This document shows, in pieces, positions 32,772 through 43,883 of a stretch of DNA of 64,000 nt. The position numbers and the translations under genes are program-made. Positions within the stretch are counted from its first letter, which is position 1; every line of letters starts with the position of its first letter. Source of the stretch: Corynespora cassiicola (Eukaryota; Ascomycota; Dothideomycetes; Pleosporales; Corynesporascaceae); the NCBI GenBank assembly GCA_022059125.1, contig JAEUWY010000015.1, positions 62,001-126,000 of the forward strand, in the 5' to 3' direction. Under the pieces are notes generated by a model. It was given only the letters and a program-made list of their open reading frames with translations. It was not told the DNA's origin and made no database searches.

Positions 32772-33593
32772 TTTGCTTGGTCAGCCTCTTGATAGCTACT
32801 TTGATTGTATGTTGCTGATGTTTTGTGGGGAAAACAAGAGCAAATCAAGCAGTGCTAATCATAGCCCTAGGTAGACCATCATAACTTATATGTTTCAAGA
32901 CATGCATATTATAACCCAGCATTGTACGAGAACTTTGGCAAGGAGACACACGATACGAGTATTGAGTATACACAAAGTCACCTGCGCTATTGTGTTTGAC
33001 TACCTTTGTGTGGCTGGCTCTCGGCCTAGATTCATTTCGAGAAAGTTCCCCACATACTGTAATCTGTTTGACGATAACCATAGAAGACTGTGAGCATACA
33101 TAGCAAGGATGACAAATTTTTAGAGTCATTGTTGTAGAAGCGGACTGGATGGGCATTCTCTGCCAATATTTGGTCCGTAGGTGAAGGTTCCTACATTTTT
33201 GGGCTCTCAGACTCATTATGCTCTTATGTTTTGTTGATGTAGATCAAAACCATGTTTCCCAAGTCGAAAAGAAGATCGTCAGGCGGGCGTTCGGCTTGTC
33301 GGCTGGACTCCAAGTGTCTTAGACACAGCAAAACATTGTATAAACACACTGTGCAAATGAAATGGAGGTCCTGCAGCGAAGACACTACTATACGCAGGAT
33401 GATATCTAATTGACGATGTTGGCAATCTGGATTCTGTCAACACAAAGATTCATCTTGATTCAATAGATAAGATTCAACACGAAGCAAAGTATAGTTTCTT
33501 CACCATAGAACTCAAAGTTGCAATCTATCTATCTATTTAAACCAAAGCAATCTCAAATTTCAAAACTCACATCACTTTTGTTCACCAACAAAG
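32772..33593. other. Intergenic, AT-rich
   Basis: About 820 bp. The last 165 bp resemble the region upstream of the paralog at 34799, see the tandem pair. No other feature is seen apart from a short (ATCT)n string at about 33522-33536. Confidence 0.5.
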
Positions 33594-34073
33594 ATGAGAT
33601 TTCGATCAAAACTCACGACCATTGCATTGGCTCAGTCTTTCACGAAACGACTTACGCCCAGCGCTTCGAGTTCTACTACGGAGAAAAATGAGCGATGGGC
33701 GAAACCCGATAAGACAGACAAAAGGTGCCTCAAAGAGGCCGCGCAAAAAGGTGGTCGGAGCGGTTTGCAGCGCAGTAATGCTGTCCGCAGACAAGAGGCA
33801 AAACCATCGCCCACTCCAACAGACTCCTCAAATAAAGAGTTTGTAATTTACGTCGATGAAACTGGATTATCATCACCTGCTAGCACGAACGCTTCGAGCA
33901 AAGAGTTCGTGATCTATGTAGATGAAACTGGATTGTCATCACCTATTACGAACACTTCGAGCAATGAGTTTGTGATCTATGTAGATGAGACTGGGTGGTC
34001 TCAAAAAGAAGAGCGTTCTATCGACGAGCAGCCTTCCGATGGAGACTATTTTGATCACTACCATGCTGTGTGA
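33594..34073 (+). CDS. Small protein with three ABBA-like FVIYVDE motifs (tandem paralog 1)
   Basis: A single exon of 159 residues, with a good start context (CAAAGATGAG). Residues 30-66 form a core (AKPDKTDKRCLKEAAQKGG, then RSGLQRSNAVRR) that is shared with the neighbour at 34799. Three near-identical repeats follow, each with EFVIYVDETG; Phe lies at residues 83, 105 and 126, periods 22 and 21. FVIYVD fits the ABBA consensus F-x-[ILVM]-[FHY]-x-[DE], the Cdc20/Cdh1-binding motif of cyclin A, BubR1 and Acm1. RSGL could be a weak D-box. The end is acidic and aromatic (DYFDHYHAV). The fit is by motif only; an inhibitor or substrate of the APC/C is a hypothesis. No membrane segment or signal peptide is seen. 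Confidence 0.65.
   Translation: MRFRSKLTTIALAQSFTKRLTPSASSSTTEKNERWAKPDKTDKRCLKEAAQKGGRSGLQRSNAVRRQEAKPSPTPTDSSNKEFVIYVDETGLSSPASTNASSKEFVIYVDETGLSSPITNTSSNEFVIYVDETGWSQKEERSIDEQPSDGDYFDHYHAV
33825..33996 (+). repeat. 63-66 bp tandem repeat encoding EFVIYVDETG
   Basis: Three units with starts of the FVIY codons near 33840, 33906 and 33969. They differ mostly at third codon positions (TTTGTAATTTAC, TTCGTGATCTAT, TTTGTGATCTAT), which suggests that the protein sequence is held by selection. Confidence 0.8.
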
Positions 34074-34798
34074 TATTATCCAGCCATAGAAAAGTGGGAA
34101 CTGATTCTTTAAGCATGCTGGTATGACGATTCTTCACGATCCTTGACAATAGCCTTATGTCGTTATCACGAGTTGTCCTGAAGAATTGACTTACATAATT
34201 AGATTGGTCGATGAGATATAATATCTATCGATAGATGATACTTAGCTTATAATACTAACATTACCATTAAAACGTATTCCCTTAATCATTGCTCCCTTTG
34301 CAGTATGGAATGGATATATTCTGATCTTCAGGTCATCTTCCTGTAAGTAAAATCTTGACACATGACAATCAGAATTGCTGATGACGAAAGTAACCATGAA
34401 CCTCAAGTGACTTTTGGGCGGTTAACAGCCAGATCGGGAGCTCTCGACCTCAATACCATGACTAGAGAAGAAGAAATGCCCGCCCGACCCATCCTTTCAT
34501 CCTCATCGTGCCCTAGATACGATGAGGTATTGTAGCAAAAGAATGCACATATAAATTATTCTCTCTACGGTAAAGATGACTTAGTTTGCAACGTTCGTAT
34601 ATAATTTCATGATTTATGGACCTCAATTCTATTGACACAAGACTTCATCTAAAGCAAATAGAAGAAGTGTAAACCAAACGGCAGCATAATTTCACCCCAA
34701 TTCTACAATCATTCACTCGTTTACTTGTACACTGTGGAACTGAATAGTCATCACCTGAACACTCGCTACTCAACACCTCCCGGCATAGCAGATACAAG
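34074..34798. other. Intergenic, AT-rich
   Basis: About 725 bp between the two paralogs. A segment at 34626-34653 resembles 33431-33458 and lies at nearly the same distance from its ATG. No further gene. Confidence 0.5.
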
Positions 34799-35140
34799 AT
34801 GTGTCTCGGATCTACTGTTAAGGCGATCCTTTCCACCAAGTCTGGACATAAAGAAAAAACTGGCGAGTGCACCGAAGTCAATCAGCGGCACGCAAAGCCG
34901 ACTAGGCAGGATACACAGTGCCTAAAAGCGGCGATTCCCAAGGACGGCCCAAGTGGATTATGCCGACGGAATGCAATATCTCGGAAGACTAGCAAAATCC
35001 TATGGACTGAGAGAAGGGCATCACCGTCGGAGACAATTTGGGCTACTCCTATGTCTACATTTGCAGGGTCGGATTCAGAAGTTTGCTCTGAGGATCTTCT
35101 CTTCGAAGAGCTAGGAGACTTCCCGTATCATGCTATCTAA
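34799..35140 (+). CDS. Small protein, tandem paralog 2 (core shared, FVIYVDE repeats absent)
   Basis: A single exon of 113 residues. Residues 25-62 align without gaps to residues 30-66 of the protein at 33594: 21 of 38 positions are identical, including AKP, CLK and the order SGL-x-R-x-NA. The C-terminal ends are also alike (GDFPYHAI against DYFDHYHAV). The middle lacks the FVIYVDE repeats and instead has Ser/Thr-rich residues and an acidic patch (SEVCSEDLLFEELGD). The shared core with a different middle suggests a local duplication followed by loss or gain of the repeat part. The family is unknown to me. Confidence 0.55.
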   Translation: MCLGSTVKAILSTKSGHKEKTGECTEVNQRHAKPTRQDTQCLKAAIPKDGPSGLCRRNAISRKTSKILWTERRASPSETIWATPMSTFAGSDSEVCSEDLLFEELGDFPYHAI

Positions 35141-35926
35141 AGATAGGTGATCGACAGAGTGGGTGTAGATTTTTTAATTTATTCAGCTATTGTTTGATTC
35201 GTTGTATTAACTTATTTGGTGTCTGCTAAGCATTGTTAGTATCGTTTGATTATAGGCCGGAAAAGAGATGGCGGATTGACTGATGATAAGAAGAGTAATG
35301 ACTGAGGCAATAAACCTCTATGATTAATTAGGAGACCTAGATAAACTATCTGAATTTTAATCAAATGTCCTTTCAAAATTATGCTCTTTAATGTTTTGTA
35401 TGCAATGTGAATCAAATGTGCCCACCAGAAACTGTTGGGGACGGCGCTAAGCGAAGCAATAAGACCTCACATGAGCAGGTTAGACGCATGAAACAATTCT
35501 GACTGCACACTAGTCTCCGCGTAGGACTTTATAGAAATATAATGAGATGAACTGAATTCGATCGTGGTCCCACAGGCCTAGAGTTTGGCTGAATATTGAT
35601 GACTAAGCGTCGATCATGGTAAGGCTGTAGGATGACGAAATGATGCCGGGGAAAGCATTTTTCCTCTTCTCCGCATGGACACAAGTTACAATTGACTATA
35701 CTCGAGCCTATTCGCACGACTAACTTTCATCGGTGACCTGCAAAACGCCTCTCCGCAAAAACAAGTCGCGTGCGGAGGTTGCATGTGCATGCGCATCCGC
35801 ACGTTGTGCCAAGAAACCCCGAACTTTTGGCCATTGCACTCGAAACTTCGAGCTTGACCAGCGTCTTGTGCCATTTTCCACCACCACCACGCTCCCATCT
35901 CCACTCCACCCCTTCCAATTCGCACA
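35141..35926. other. Intergenic
   Basis: About 790 bp; AT-rich to about 35700, then GC-rich promoter DNA of PAM17. No gene is supported. Confidence 0.5.
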
Positions 35927-36745
35927 ATGCTCTCGTCGAGCGCCATCCGCCCCGCGCGGGCCTTTGCCCTGCGCTTCCAGCCAGGCCTCCTGGCCGCGCC
36001 TTGCACCACCGCATCCGCGTCCCCGTTCACCTCCAGCAAGCAGTCCCCCGCGACCGCCGCCCGCCCACAGCCCGCCTTCTTCGCCTCGCCGCTGCAAATC
36101 GCTGTTCGCCATGCCTCGTCCTCGGCGCCCTCATCTACAACGGCTTCCGCCCGCAGCCAGCCCGCCGCAGCAGCTCCGTCGTCGGCACAGCTCACATGGA
36201 ACGACTTTTTGACGCTGCGCCGCACCCGTCGCAAGATTAGTGTGTTTGCGTCCAGCATCAGCGCCGTGGCGACGACGTTTGCGGGGCTGCGCGTCTTCAT
36301 CGAGCAGGGGTACGATTCGTCGCTGTCGGCGAGCTTTGGGCTGGACCCCGTCATGGTTACGGGACTGAGCGCCATTGGCATGTTGGCTGTTGGATGGCTG
36401 ATCGGCCCCTTCTTTGGAAACGCCGCGTTCAACCTGAGGTATCGCTCCATCAGGGGTGAGATTGAGAGGGTAAGTCGGAGCTCTATAGCCTATCTGCTGA
36501 GTGTAGATGAGACGAAAGTATAGCAAGGAACCAATGACTGACTCCCACCCCAGAAAGAGCGCGAGTTTTACAACCGCATCAAGCGCCACCGTGTTGACCC
36601 CACTTCCTCGTCCATGGCGAACCCCGTCCCCGACTACTACGGCGAGAAGATTGGCTCCGTCGCTGGTTACCGCCGATGGCTAAAAGACCAGCGCGCCTTT
36701 AACCTCAAGACAGGCGTGTACAAGGGCAACAACAAGCAAAGGTGA
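35927..36745 (+). CDS. PAM17: Mitochondrial import motor subunit PAM17
   Basis: Two exons (35927-36469, 36554-36745; 84 nt intron) give 244 residues. The first 70 or so residues are rich in Ala, Ser, Arg and Pro with few acids, a mitochondrial targeting sequence. LTWNDFLTLRRTRRKISVFAS then leads into two membrane segments (ISAVATTFAGLRVFI and VMVTGLSAIGMLAVGWLIGPFFG). The C-terminal matrix part has KEREFYNRIKRHRVDPTSSS and PDYYGEKIGSVAGYRRWLKDQRAF, the family hallmark. Pam17 sits in the inner membrane and helps arrange the Hsp70 import motor at TIM23. It is a single-copy conserved gene and a reliable anchor for synteny. Confidence 0.95.
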
Positions 36746-37937
36746 ACGTACAGCGAGCATCCTCCACGGCCATGACAGGACACGGAGATTGGCGAACGCA
36801 AAGCATGCATGCATGGAATTTGGTAGCGCGTTCAGGGCATATTCCTCATACCGGTAGTCGACGATGGGTAAATCCATCGCCCCTTTTTGTTTCTTGGGTC
36901 TTTATATTTCACTTGGAAAATGTACAACATGGTTCTTTTTGGAGCTTTGGGATTCGTCGGGCTGCAAGCCTTCATGTGAGGTTGTCCTGTGATCGCTGAA
37001 TGGGGTGTATGATGTAGGCGAATGAATATCTCCATTCTCCACCGCGTGCGGCCACGCGATTACGGTTCGAGTGATGTCGACAGGAGGGGGGCTTAGCAGA
37101 GGTACGGTCGGCTTGGAGCAGGACTTGGATGATGGCTTTGCTAACCAGGCATCACAGTACAGACTATCGCCTTTGACTAGCTTACACGAGTCCAAGATCT
37201 GCTGCGCCGACTTTGAGATTGATCAGATTCATCCTGCGCTTCACCGGAGCAGATTGCACCAACGGCATAGCTATCCTCTTCCAATGCTCTCCTCTTAGCG
37301 TCAGCTCGCGCCTTGCTGCGGTTGCTCTGACGACTCGAGGATTTACACAAAGAGAAAGAGGCCCGGCAACTATATCGACAACATTATATATGACCGGTTG
37401 TTATCTCTCAAGCCTAGCTAGCTTCCATGCCTCAACTGGCAGCTTGTGCGAATTCCCTGTGCGGGTCATCACAGGGCCAGCCGGATCAGGATAAAAAAAT
37501 CTCAAGCATTCGCACAGTGAAAAGAGTCGAAAACCAAGCTCTCGGCTGCTCCAAATACCCGCAGGTGCGTTTCCATCCGGCCTGTCAGATTGCTCCAAGA
37601 TGCTTGGCCACAGACACAGCCACAACGAAGGGCTAGACTAGCGCCAGTGTAGTCCTAGGTCTCAGCGCTTACCGGCACGGCATTGGACCATTTTCATAAG
37701 CTCCTGCCAGCAACATCAGACGTGAGGGAAATGAATACGATGAGGATGCAGTCGCGTGTGACGTTGCGAGTTCTGCCCAGATGGTCATGTCGCGTGCGAG
37801 CTCGGCGTAGGATCGAAAGTTTTACGACGGGCGAGTGCACAGCCTCAACTTGATTGTATATGAGGCTTTACACAGGTCGTGGATGCGGGTCTTGTTCATC
37901 CACAACAATTTGACGAGTTTATATCCTGAATATTACG
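36746..37937. other. Intergenic
   Basis: About 1.2 kb between PAM17 and the surface protein. Short ORFs carry no domain. No RNA gene seen. Confidence 0.5.
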
Positions 37938-38909
37938 ATGCATATTTTCATACCGAGCCTTCTCCTGGTGGCGACCAGTGGCGCCTCTGCGCAGACTACG
38001 CGCACACTGTTGAACCTTGCTTATATACCTTGGGACGAGGACCCTATCACGTTGACAGTCAAGGGCACTGAATCGGGCTTGACGACGTACGAGAACCTGT
38101 GCCCTGTAACGCCGACACAGTACCCAACTGCACCAACTCACGATCCAAATGGTACGTTAACCTATTCCTATTACACCTCTTGTGTCGTCTCTCCTGCAAG
38201 ATGACAGGAAAAGAAGACAAAAATCTAACCATCTCCTCCAGGCGGCTTCGACGTCGACGAATTCTCCAGCATGATCGTGAGCGTTACAGCCACAGGCATT
38301 ACGGCCACCGGCATCGCGCCACACCAAACCAGCTCACGACCCTTCACCTACTGCATGGACAACACCCCCTTCACCCTAATCCAAGGTGCATCGACCTGGT
38401 CCTTTCACTACCAGGGCGAATGGCTCCTCAGCGACGGCCAATGCAGCTGGGACGGATCCGTCCCCTCGACGGAAGCCTCGCTCACGTGCACAACCACGCA
38501 ATCCATGGGCCTGGGTGGTCCCACCCACACTCCCATGCTCGTCACGGGGACGTGGACGTTCTACGAGGCCAGCACACCCCAGGGGCCCGCCTCGGAGTTC
38601 ATCACCGATCTCGGGTGGATATGGCAGGTTGCAACTATCCTGGGCGAGGGCGAGTCGGTGAGCGGCATGGCGACGGGGACGGAGAGGAGTCCTATTCCTA
38701 GTGAGACGGGCGCGTCGCAGACGGGAGAGAGCACCGGGGCGGCGGAGGAGACGGGCACCGCAGCGGCTTCGGGGTCGGCGGGTGAGGCTTCGGGGACGGG
38801 TGAGGAGGCGCCCGAGTCTACGAATGCGGCGGGTGGGGCGGCGCCGACGGGACTGGGCGTCATGGTTGGAGGTGTGGTTGGGATTTTGGCGGCGGCTGTG
38901 GCGTTGTAG
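37938..38909 (+). CDS. Secreted, probably GPI-anchored surface protein
   Basis: Two exons (37938-38151 and 38242-38909; 90 nt intron) give 293 residues. The signal peptide is MHIFIPSLLLVATSGASAQ. The globular part of about 190 residues has at least four Cys and pieces such as TYCMDNTPFTLIQ and GQCSWDGSVP. A long stretch rich in Gly, Ser, Thr, Ala and Glu follows. The end is a hydrophobic tail (LGVMVGGVVGILAAAVAL) after small residues, as in GPI attachment signals. The layout fits a cell-wall or plasma-membrane protein. No enzyme family is recognised. Confidence 0.75.
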
Positions 38910-39376
38910 GGATGGGGTTGGTGGTGATGGGAGAGGGTTAGGGGGTGTTTAACGGCCGATACTTAGACTGGATGAAATGAATGACTACGCTGCGTTATTG
39001 GACGCCATGGTGGAAATGCTAGGGCAAAGGGGATGATAACGTGATGAACACTAAAAACGAATATCATGTATTGAATTTCTGAATACCCAAACAGGGCCAG
39101 TGGCTGGCAATCCCTGCACCCACCGCATGTGCATAGTCTTGGTGATTCAGACTCCTCACAGCCACCCCCTCATGCTCCCAGCACGAGATGCCGTGCCTAG
39201 CACCCTACCAGAGACAGGCTGGGAGATCATACCAAGTGCACCGCCCCGTTGCCCCCAAGCCCAACCCGAGAACCCCCTAACCCTTCTGAACGTCCCGCCT
39301 CTTACAACTTCAAGTCGCCTCCCGTGATCACCCTGGTCGACATTCTCACCTTCCCGTTTCCCCTCTTCCTTCTCGT
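38910..39376. other. Intergenic
   Basis: About 470 bp; nothing recognised. Confidence 0.5.
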
Positions 39377-39604
39377 TTACTTTGCTGGCGTCAGTCGCAG
39401 ATAGCCCCCTTCGAGCTTGGCAGACTGGTCCGCATTGTTGGCTGTGTCTCCGCCGTTACTAGCTGTTATAGCCGAGCAGGGTTGTTGCTTTTCGTTGGGT
39501 GAATTTGCGGTGGAGGAGGGTGGTGATGTATTTGGGTTGAGAGAGATGAAGGCGAAGTTGCCGCGGTCTAGGACGTTGTTGAAATCGGTTGGCGTAGGCT
39601 GCAT
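39377..39604 (-). CDS. Small hypothetical protein (doubtful)
   Basis: A 75-codon frame starting MQPTPTDFNNVLDRGNFAFISLNPN. The rest is rich in Ser, Asn, Ala and Gln and looks disordered. The composition and the non-random start make it a possible small gene, but there is no known domain and no second line of evidence. It could also be one exon of a larger gene. Confidence 0.3.
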   Translation of the reverse strand: MQPTPTDFNNVLDRGNFAFISLNPNTSPPSSTANSPNEKQQPCSAITASNGGDTANNADQSAKLEGGYLRLTPAK

Positions 39605-40138
39605 TGTCGAGGAGTTCGAGTAATTAGCCTGCTTTGTTCGAGATTATGTATACAAGGTGTGGGTGGGTGGGTTGAAGATTTGCCAAGATTCTTTTAGTTG
39701 GGATATGCTTTGGGGTGGTCTAGAGGTGGGAATTATGGAATCCAGTGAACGGTTTGGAGTGTGATTTCTGGCAAGTAGTGGATTCTGGTGGTAAAACTAT
39801 TCTCCTTATTATTAGGCGTGTGTTTATATTAGTATGTGTGTATGAATTGTGAGAGTAACTTGTTGGGATAATTTAAAGTTAGCGGGTTGAGTAATGAGTC
39901 TCTACGAATGGTAATAAGACAAATTTCCTGCCAACAAAGTTCACTTTCACACCATGTATCAAAAGATCTCACATTGTTATGGAAGAGACGCAGTATAAAT
40001 AATAAGGCTGTATTATTGCAGAGTGGAAAATATTCTATCATAATTGCCGTTACTGAACATGCAAAAAATGATGTATGGAACGCTAACTTTCAAGTACCAC
40101 TTCAGACAACAGGCCCAAACAATCAACTATTGTAGTTA
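39605..40138. other. Intergenic, AT-rich
   Basis: About 530 bp; nothing recognised. Confidence 0.5.
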
Positions 40139-41425
40139 TCACGCCTCATTCTTCCATCCATAATCGGGCAGCTTCCATTCGTCCTTCTTTTCACCTCCAA
40201 ATAGCCATGTGATGGGTAGAAGTGTCTTGATCGCAGCGAGAAACCCCAGCACAAAGTGAAATATCCTCACACCCAGTGCAGTTTGCGGATTCGCCAGCTG
40301 TGGGAATCCTGGCAGCGTCATCTCGTGCTTCGCTACCAGTGGCCGAAGTAAAGTCTCGTAACTGGTCAATGCCGCAGGCACCTCATCCGAAGTATTAATT
40401 TTGGACAGCTCCCCAGCGATGGCGAACGCTCCCGTCATGGCGAGACTGGTGCCTATCCCCATGGTAGCAAAAGCCGAATCTCCCAGGATCACACATCGGC
40501 CTTTTGTCCACTGCGGTGTCCTAACTTCGCACCAGTGTGTCATGTAAAAGTCGTCAGCCTTGTCCAAGCCATCCAGGAATCGCTCGCTCTGCCATCCGAT
40601 GTTGTGGAATCGCTGGCGAAGGTAGGCTTTTTGCGAATCGACATCCGCATGGACTACAGCCTCGAGTTCCGGGTTCCGGTCCTTTGTGGGGTTCACCACG
40701 GTGAGGTAGACACCCATTGTCTTCTTGTTTCCGTGCGGTCTCAGATGCATCGCCATACCATTTGGTACGTTGCACCACTTCCACAATTCGTCGTCTCCGG
40801 GGATGCGTGGGACTGTGAAGAAGCCCATGTACATCCCAGAAGGCTTGACATGATCGCGATGGTCCTCTTTTCCAAAAATCAACGACCGCGTTTTTGATGC
40901 GATGCCATCTGCGGCAACTACCACGTCGAACTTTTGTTGCTCTAGCTTGCCGTTCTCAAAGTACACCCCCACCCCATCGTCGCTGTCCTCCAAGGATGCG
41001 ATACTCTCGCCGTACACAATGTTCACGTCTGCGCCCTTCTCTTTCGCTTCGTGCACGCCATTGAGCAATAATGCCGTCAGATCACCTCTGAGGATTTCAT
41101 ATTCACTGGTAGCACTCTGGTTCTTTGCGTCGCCTGTTGCGTCGAACCTCGCAACCATGTCTCCCCGTCCGTTCATGAACGCAAGGCCGGTTTCGCTAGT
41201 GTGCCTGGCTTTGATTTCTGGCTCCAAGCCCAAAAAGCGAATGGTATCCACGCCTGGCCCGCGAATGTCCACTGCCTGGCCAGTGGTGCGAGGCACGGGA
41301 GAACGCTCGATGAGGGTGATGCTGGGTTTGAGTTTGAAAGAGGGGTGGCGCGCGAGCATGAGCGCCAAAGACGTCCCAGCGACGCCCGCACCCGAGATGA
41401 GAATCGAAAGAGGTTTTTGCTCCAT
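40139..41425 (-). CDS. FAD-dependent monooxygenase (aromatic-hydroxylase/TetX-like fold)
   Basis: A single exon of 428 residues. The Rossmann motif GAGVAGTSLALMLARH starts at residue 12, followed by ITLIERSPVPR. The conserved DG motif occurs in VVVAADGIASKTR, and the second FAD motif GD in CVILGDSAFATMGIGTSLAMTGAFAIAGEL. These are the three marks of group A flavin monooxygenases, which use NAD(P)H and oxygen to hydroxylate small aromatic or polycyclic substrates. A C-terminal hydrophobic stretch (IFHFVLGFLAAIKTLLPITWLFG) may touch membrane. No biosynthetic partner lies close, so the substrate remains open; detoxification is as likely as biosynthesis. Confidence 0.9.
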   Translation of the reverse strand: MEQKPLSILISGAGVAGTSLALMLARHPSFKLKPSITLIERSPVPRTTGQAVDIRGPGVDTIRFLGLEPEIKARHTSETGLAFMNGRGDMVARFDATGDAKNQSATSEYEILRGDLTALLLNGVHEAKEKGADVNIVYGESIASLEDSDDGVGVYFENGKLEQQKFDVVVAADGIASKTRSLIFGKEDHRDHVKPSGMYMGFFTVPRIPGDDELWKWCNVPNGMAMHLRPHGNKKTMGVYLTVVNPTKDRNPELEAVVHADVDSQKAYLRQRFHNIGWQSERFLDGLDKADDFYMTHWCEVRTPQWTKGRCVILGDSAFATMGIGTSLAMTGAFAIAGELSKINTSDEVPAALTSYETLLRPLVAKHEMTLPGFPQLANPQTALGVRIFHFVLGFLAAIKTLLPITWLFGGEKKDEWKLPDYGWKNEA

Positions 41426-42169
41426 GATTGATGTTGTTTGCTGAATTGCGATCCCAGATATCTCGTTCTCAAAGCACTGTTATATGCCCTTGGTTACTAT
41501 TGTCCGAGACGTGCTGCCTGTTGTCTTCGGGTGCTTCTAAGTCCCGAGCAACCGGCCCTCGTATTGTTACAAAGATCCGAAACCGAAGCGACCGCAACGT
41601 AGCGTGCTACCATCGCCCGTCTAGGCTGGAATTGACCTCACCATCAGCCGCAGCCATCGTTGGCGGCTCAAGCGATCGCGTGCGCTGGTCGCCTAAAGAG
41701 TCAAGCTCTGACGAACAAGCTTTTTTTGCGTAAGATTTCAAGTTTGGGGAAATGGCCCCTGGGCTGCGCCTCAGCGCGCCGGCCAATCGGTAGTTTTGGC
41801 CGAATTGTACATCGTGTCCATTCCCATGTTTCACGTCGTTCTACGAGATTGTGCTGCGATTCCGACGGGGTTTGGTTTAATTGTTGCGGTGGTTCGCAAT
41901 GTATGATATCATCAGTCACCACTTTGTATCGCTAGAAATACAGGCAATACTCAGAACTTGGGTAGATGAGATAACAGTCTATGAAATTGTAGTTAATACT
42001 TCATGAGCTCTAAAAAGAACATTCGCTTCACAAATTTAACACAATAAGCTTACTGTCTTACCTAAATAAATATATTTATGTATGAAAAGTATAAATAATA
42101 AGTAGTAGTTGGAACAGATTTAGCAGTACTAGAGCTGCATTGCTAAGCCTTAGCGCACGGAGAGAGAAA
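41426..42169. other. Promoter of the monooxygenase, then AT-rich DNA
   Basis: About 740 bp. Base composition changes sharply near 41930 from mixed to strongly AT-rich. Confidence 0.5.
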
Positions 42170-42840
42170 AAGTTTATTTTTGGGGATTTTGGACGCAGGC
42201 AGCAACACCTAGAAGTCTATCTAACACTTGATTGATGGGATTGAAGGGGTGAAAACTGTTTGAGGGGCTTGAAATAAAGCTCGGCTCGACGCCAAGTGTA
42301 CATGTCAGAGTCTTAGTTTGATTCCTCTCTAGTGACATGTTTGGATGGCATATAACTTGACGAGCAGCCGTTAGCGAGAATACACGCCTGTCAGTCCATG
42401 TAAGATTCTTACACCCATGGAACAATCGTCTCAGGGATCTGTCGCTGTCGCAATCTTCTTATTTCTAGGCTTATAGCCACGTTGCTATATGCGCCCTTGA
42501 CATCAAACTACACAAACAGCGTCTTCATACCTCTCCACGCCCTAAATATGTCCTCGCAGAGGAATAACAGCGCGTGCTTTGTCAATCGCTGTATCCAGGC
42601 TTCAAAATACGTCTTTCCTCCACCAAATGTGCGATCCTCACCAACTCCAGCACCTTGCCCAGCTTAGGAAAAGGCAAGGTAGGCCGGTAATTGTTAGCGA
42701 CTGTGTAGTCCTTGCGTTCCAGCCTTCGCAGCGGCAAAATCTTGGTTATCTTCCACTCGCATAGTCAGTCTCAAGCAACCTGCTGAAAAGCAGTGTAATC
42801 TCATTCTCCATAACAGGCCATAGCTCTCTCCACACTCGTG
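42170..42840 (-). mobile_element. Relic of a non-LTR retrotransposon (LINE reverse transcriptase)
   Basis: On the minus strand, broken by stops and frame shifts, the order of RT blocks can be read: LWPVMENEITLLF (about 42825), NNYRPTLPFPKLGKVLE (about 42690), HLVEERRILKPGYS (about 42630), then FDVKGAYSNVAISLEIRRL and RQRQIPETIV (about 42510-42425). FDVKGAY..V with the following R-x-IP block is typical of RTs from fungal LINEs of the Tad type. The YxDD block is not seen. A 83-codon frame to 42174 probably continues it, much decayed. The element is dead. It marks the start of the gene-poor AT-rich island. Confidence 0.75.
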
Positions 42841-43883
42841 CTGGTAGCCCATCTCTGCATAGAGCCTTATCTAAGCTAGTCTAAAAAAAGCTACTTTAAC
42901 TTTATATTTCGCAACCAGCTCTTATAGCAGCTAGTTATATATACTTAGGCTATTTTTAGGTTTGCACAGTGGTAGGGTTAGAAGGGTTAGAGCAGCTCCC
43001 TTGCTATTTTTCTCGTTCTCCGTCACCGTCTCCTTATCCTGCTTTCTTGACGGGCGGCACTCTAGACTAACAGTGTCTTGTGCTGGGACTATTATTAGCA
43101 ACTACTATTATACAAGAACCTAATCTGTAGACAGGTTACAAAAGGCTTTTACTGTAGGTGAGGTAATCAAGATGGTGCCTCATCCAATTTAATGGCGGAA
43201 AGCGTTTCCGAAGGGCTTACTGAGGCAGTTGACGTTGCTGGTGTGCTGGTGTGCTGGTGTGCTGGCCTGCGCACTTGACGATCCGCGGCCCTGAACGCTT
43301 GTTGGCAGCACACAGGGCACCCGCGCGACGCCGAAGTAGCTACTTACGCTAACTTAGTAGCTGCATGGTCGCGAGTACGCTGTTGAGAAATGTACTGCGC
43401 GAGGACCTTTAGCGCGGCGAGCTGAGGTCCAGCTCAGCCTCCGAGATGACGCATCCGAATATGCCAGTCGAGACGATTGAACAGCGGGTGCAGACCACTA
43501 GGACAATGGTGGCACTTTCTGCGAGAGAATTGATGAGGGGTGTGTTGAATTTGGTGAAAGAGTGGTAGGTTTTACTTTGACGTTCCTAAGGAGGACAAGG
43601 AATGACCGGTTCCCGGAGTACGAGTTTTAGAACTAGAGAAGTATATAAAGAGGGCATAGGATAGGAAGCCGTGAGCACAAACACGGTTCCAATTGCTGGG
43701 CCCTGCCATTTCGCGAGATGTGCGGGGTATTGTGTCCATCAGCGAAGTGATCCACTAGTCACTCCAGCAGTGAGACGCGCGGTTAGAAATCTCTGCAAGT
43801 TGTTTCCATAAGTTCATAACGACTGAGCGCACAAAGCTTGTTTTGATTACTAAAATTATAATTCAAACGTTCCATATTTAAGA
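42841..43883. other. Intergenic, possible further TE debris
   Basis: About 1 kb. A minisatellite lies at 43237-43265. A 40-codon frame at about 43446-43568 has no known domain. Stretches around 42880-43100 are rich in TA and TTA and may be LINE remains too decayed to name. Confidence 0.4.
43237..43265. repeat. Minisatellite, GCTGGTGT repeated three and a half times
   Basis: Perfect 8-bp unit GCTGGTGT three times followed by GCTGG. Confidence 0.9.

Noticed and set aside
43446..43568. 40-codon frame starting MTHPNMPVETIEQRV
   Set aside because: Too short, no domain, in an AT-rich zone with transposon debris. Could be an exon, but nothing joins to it.
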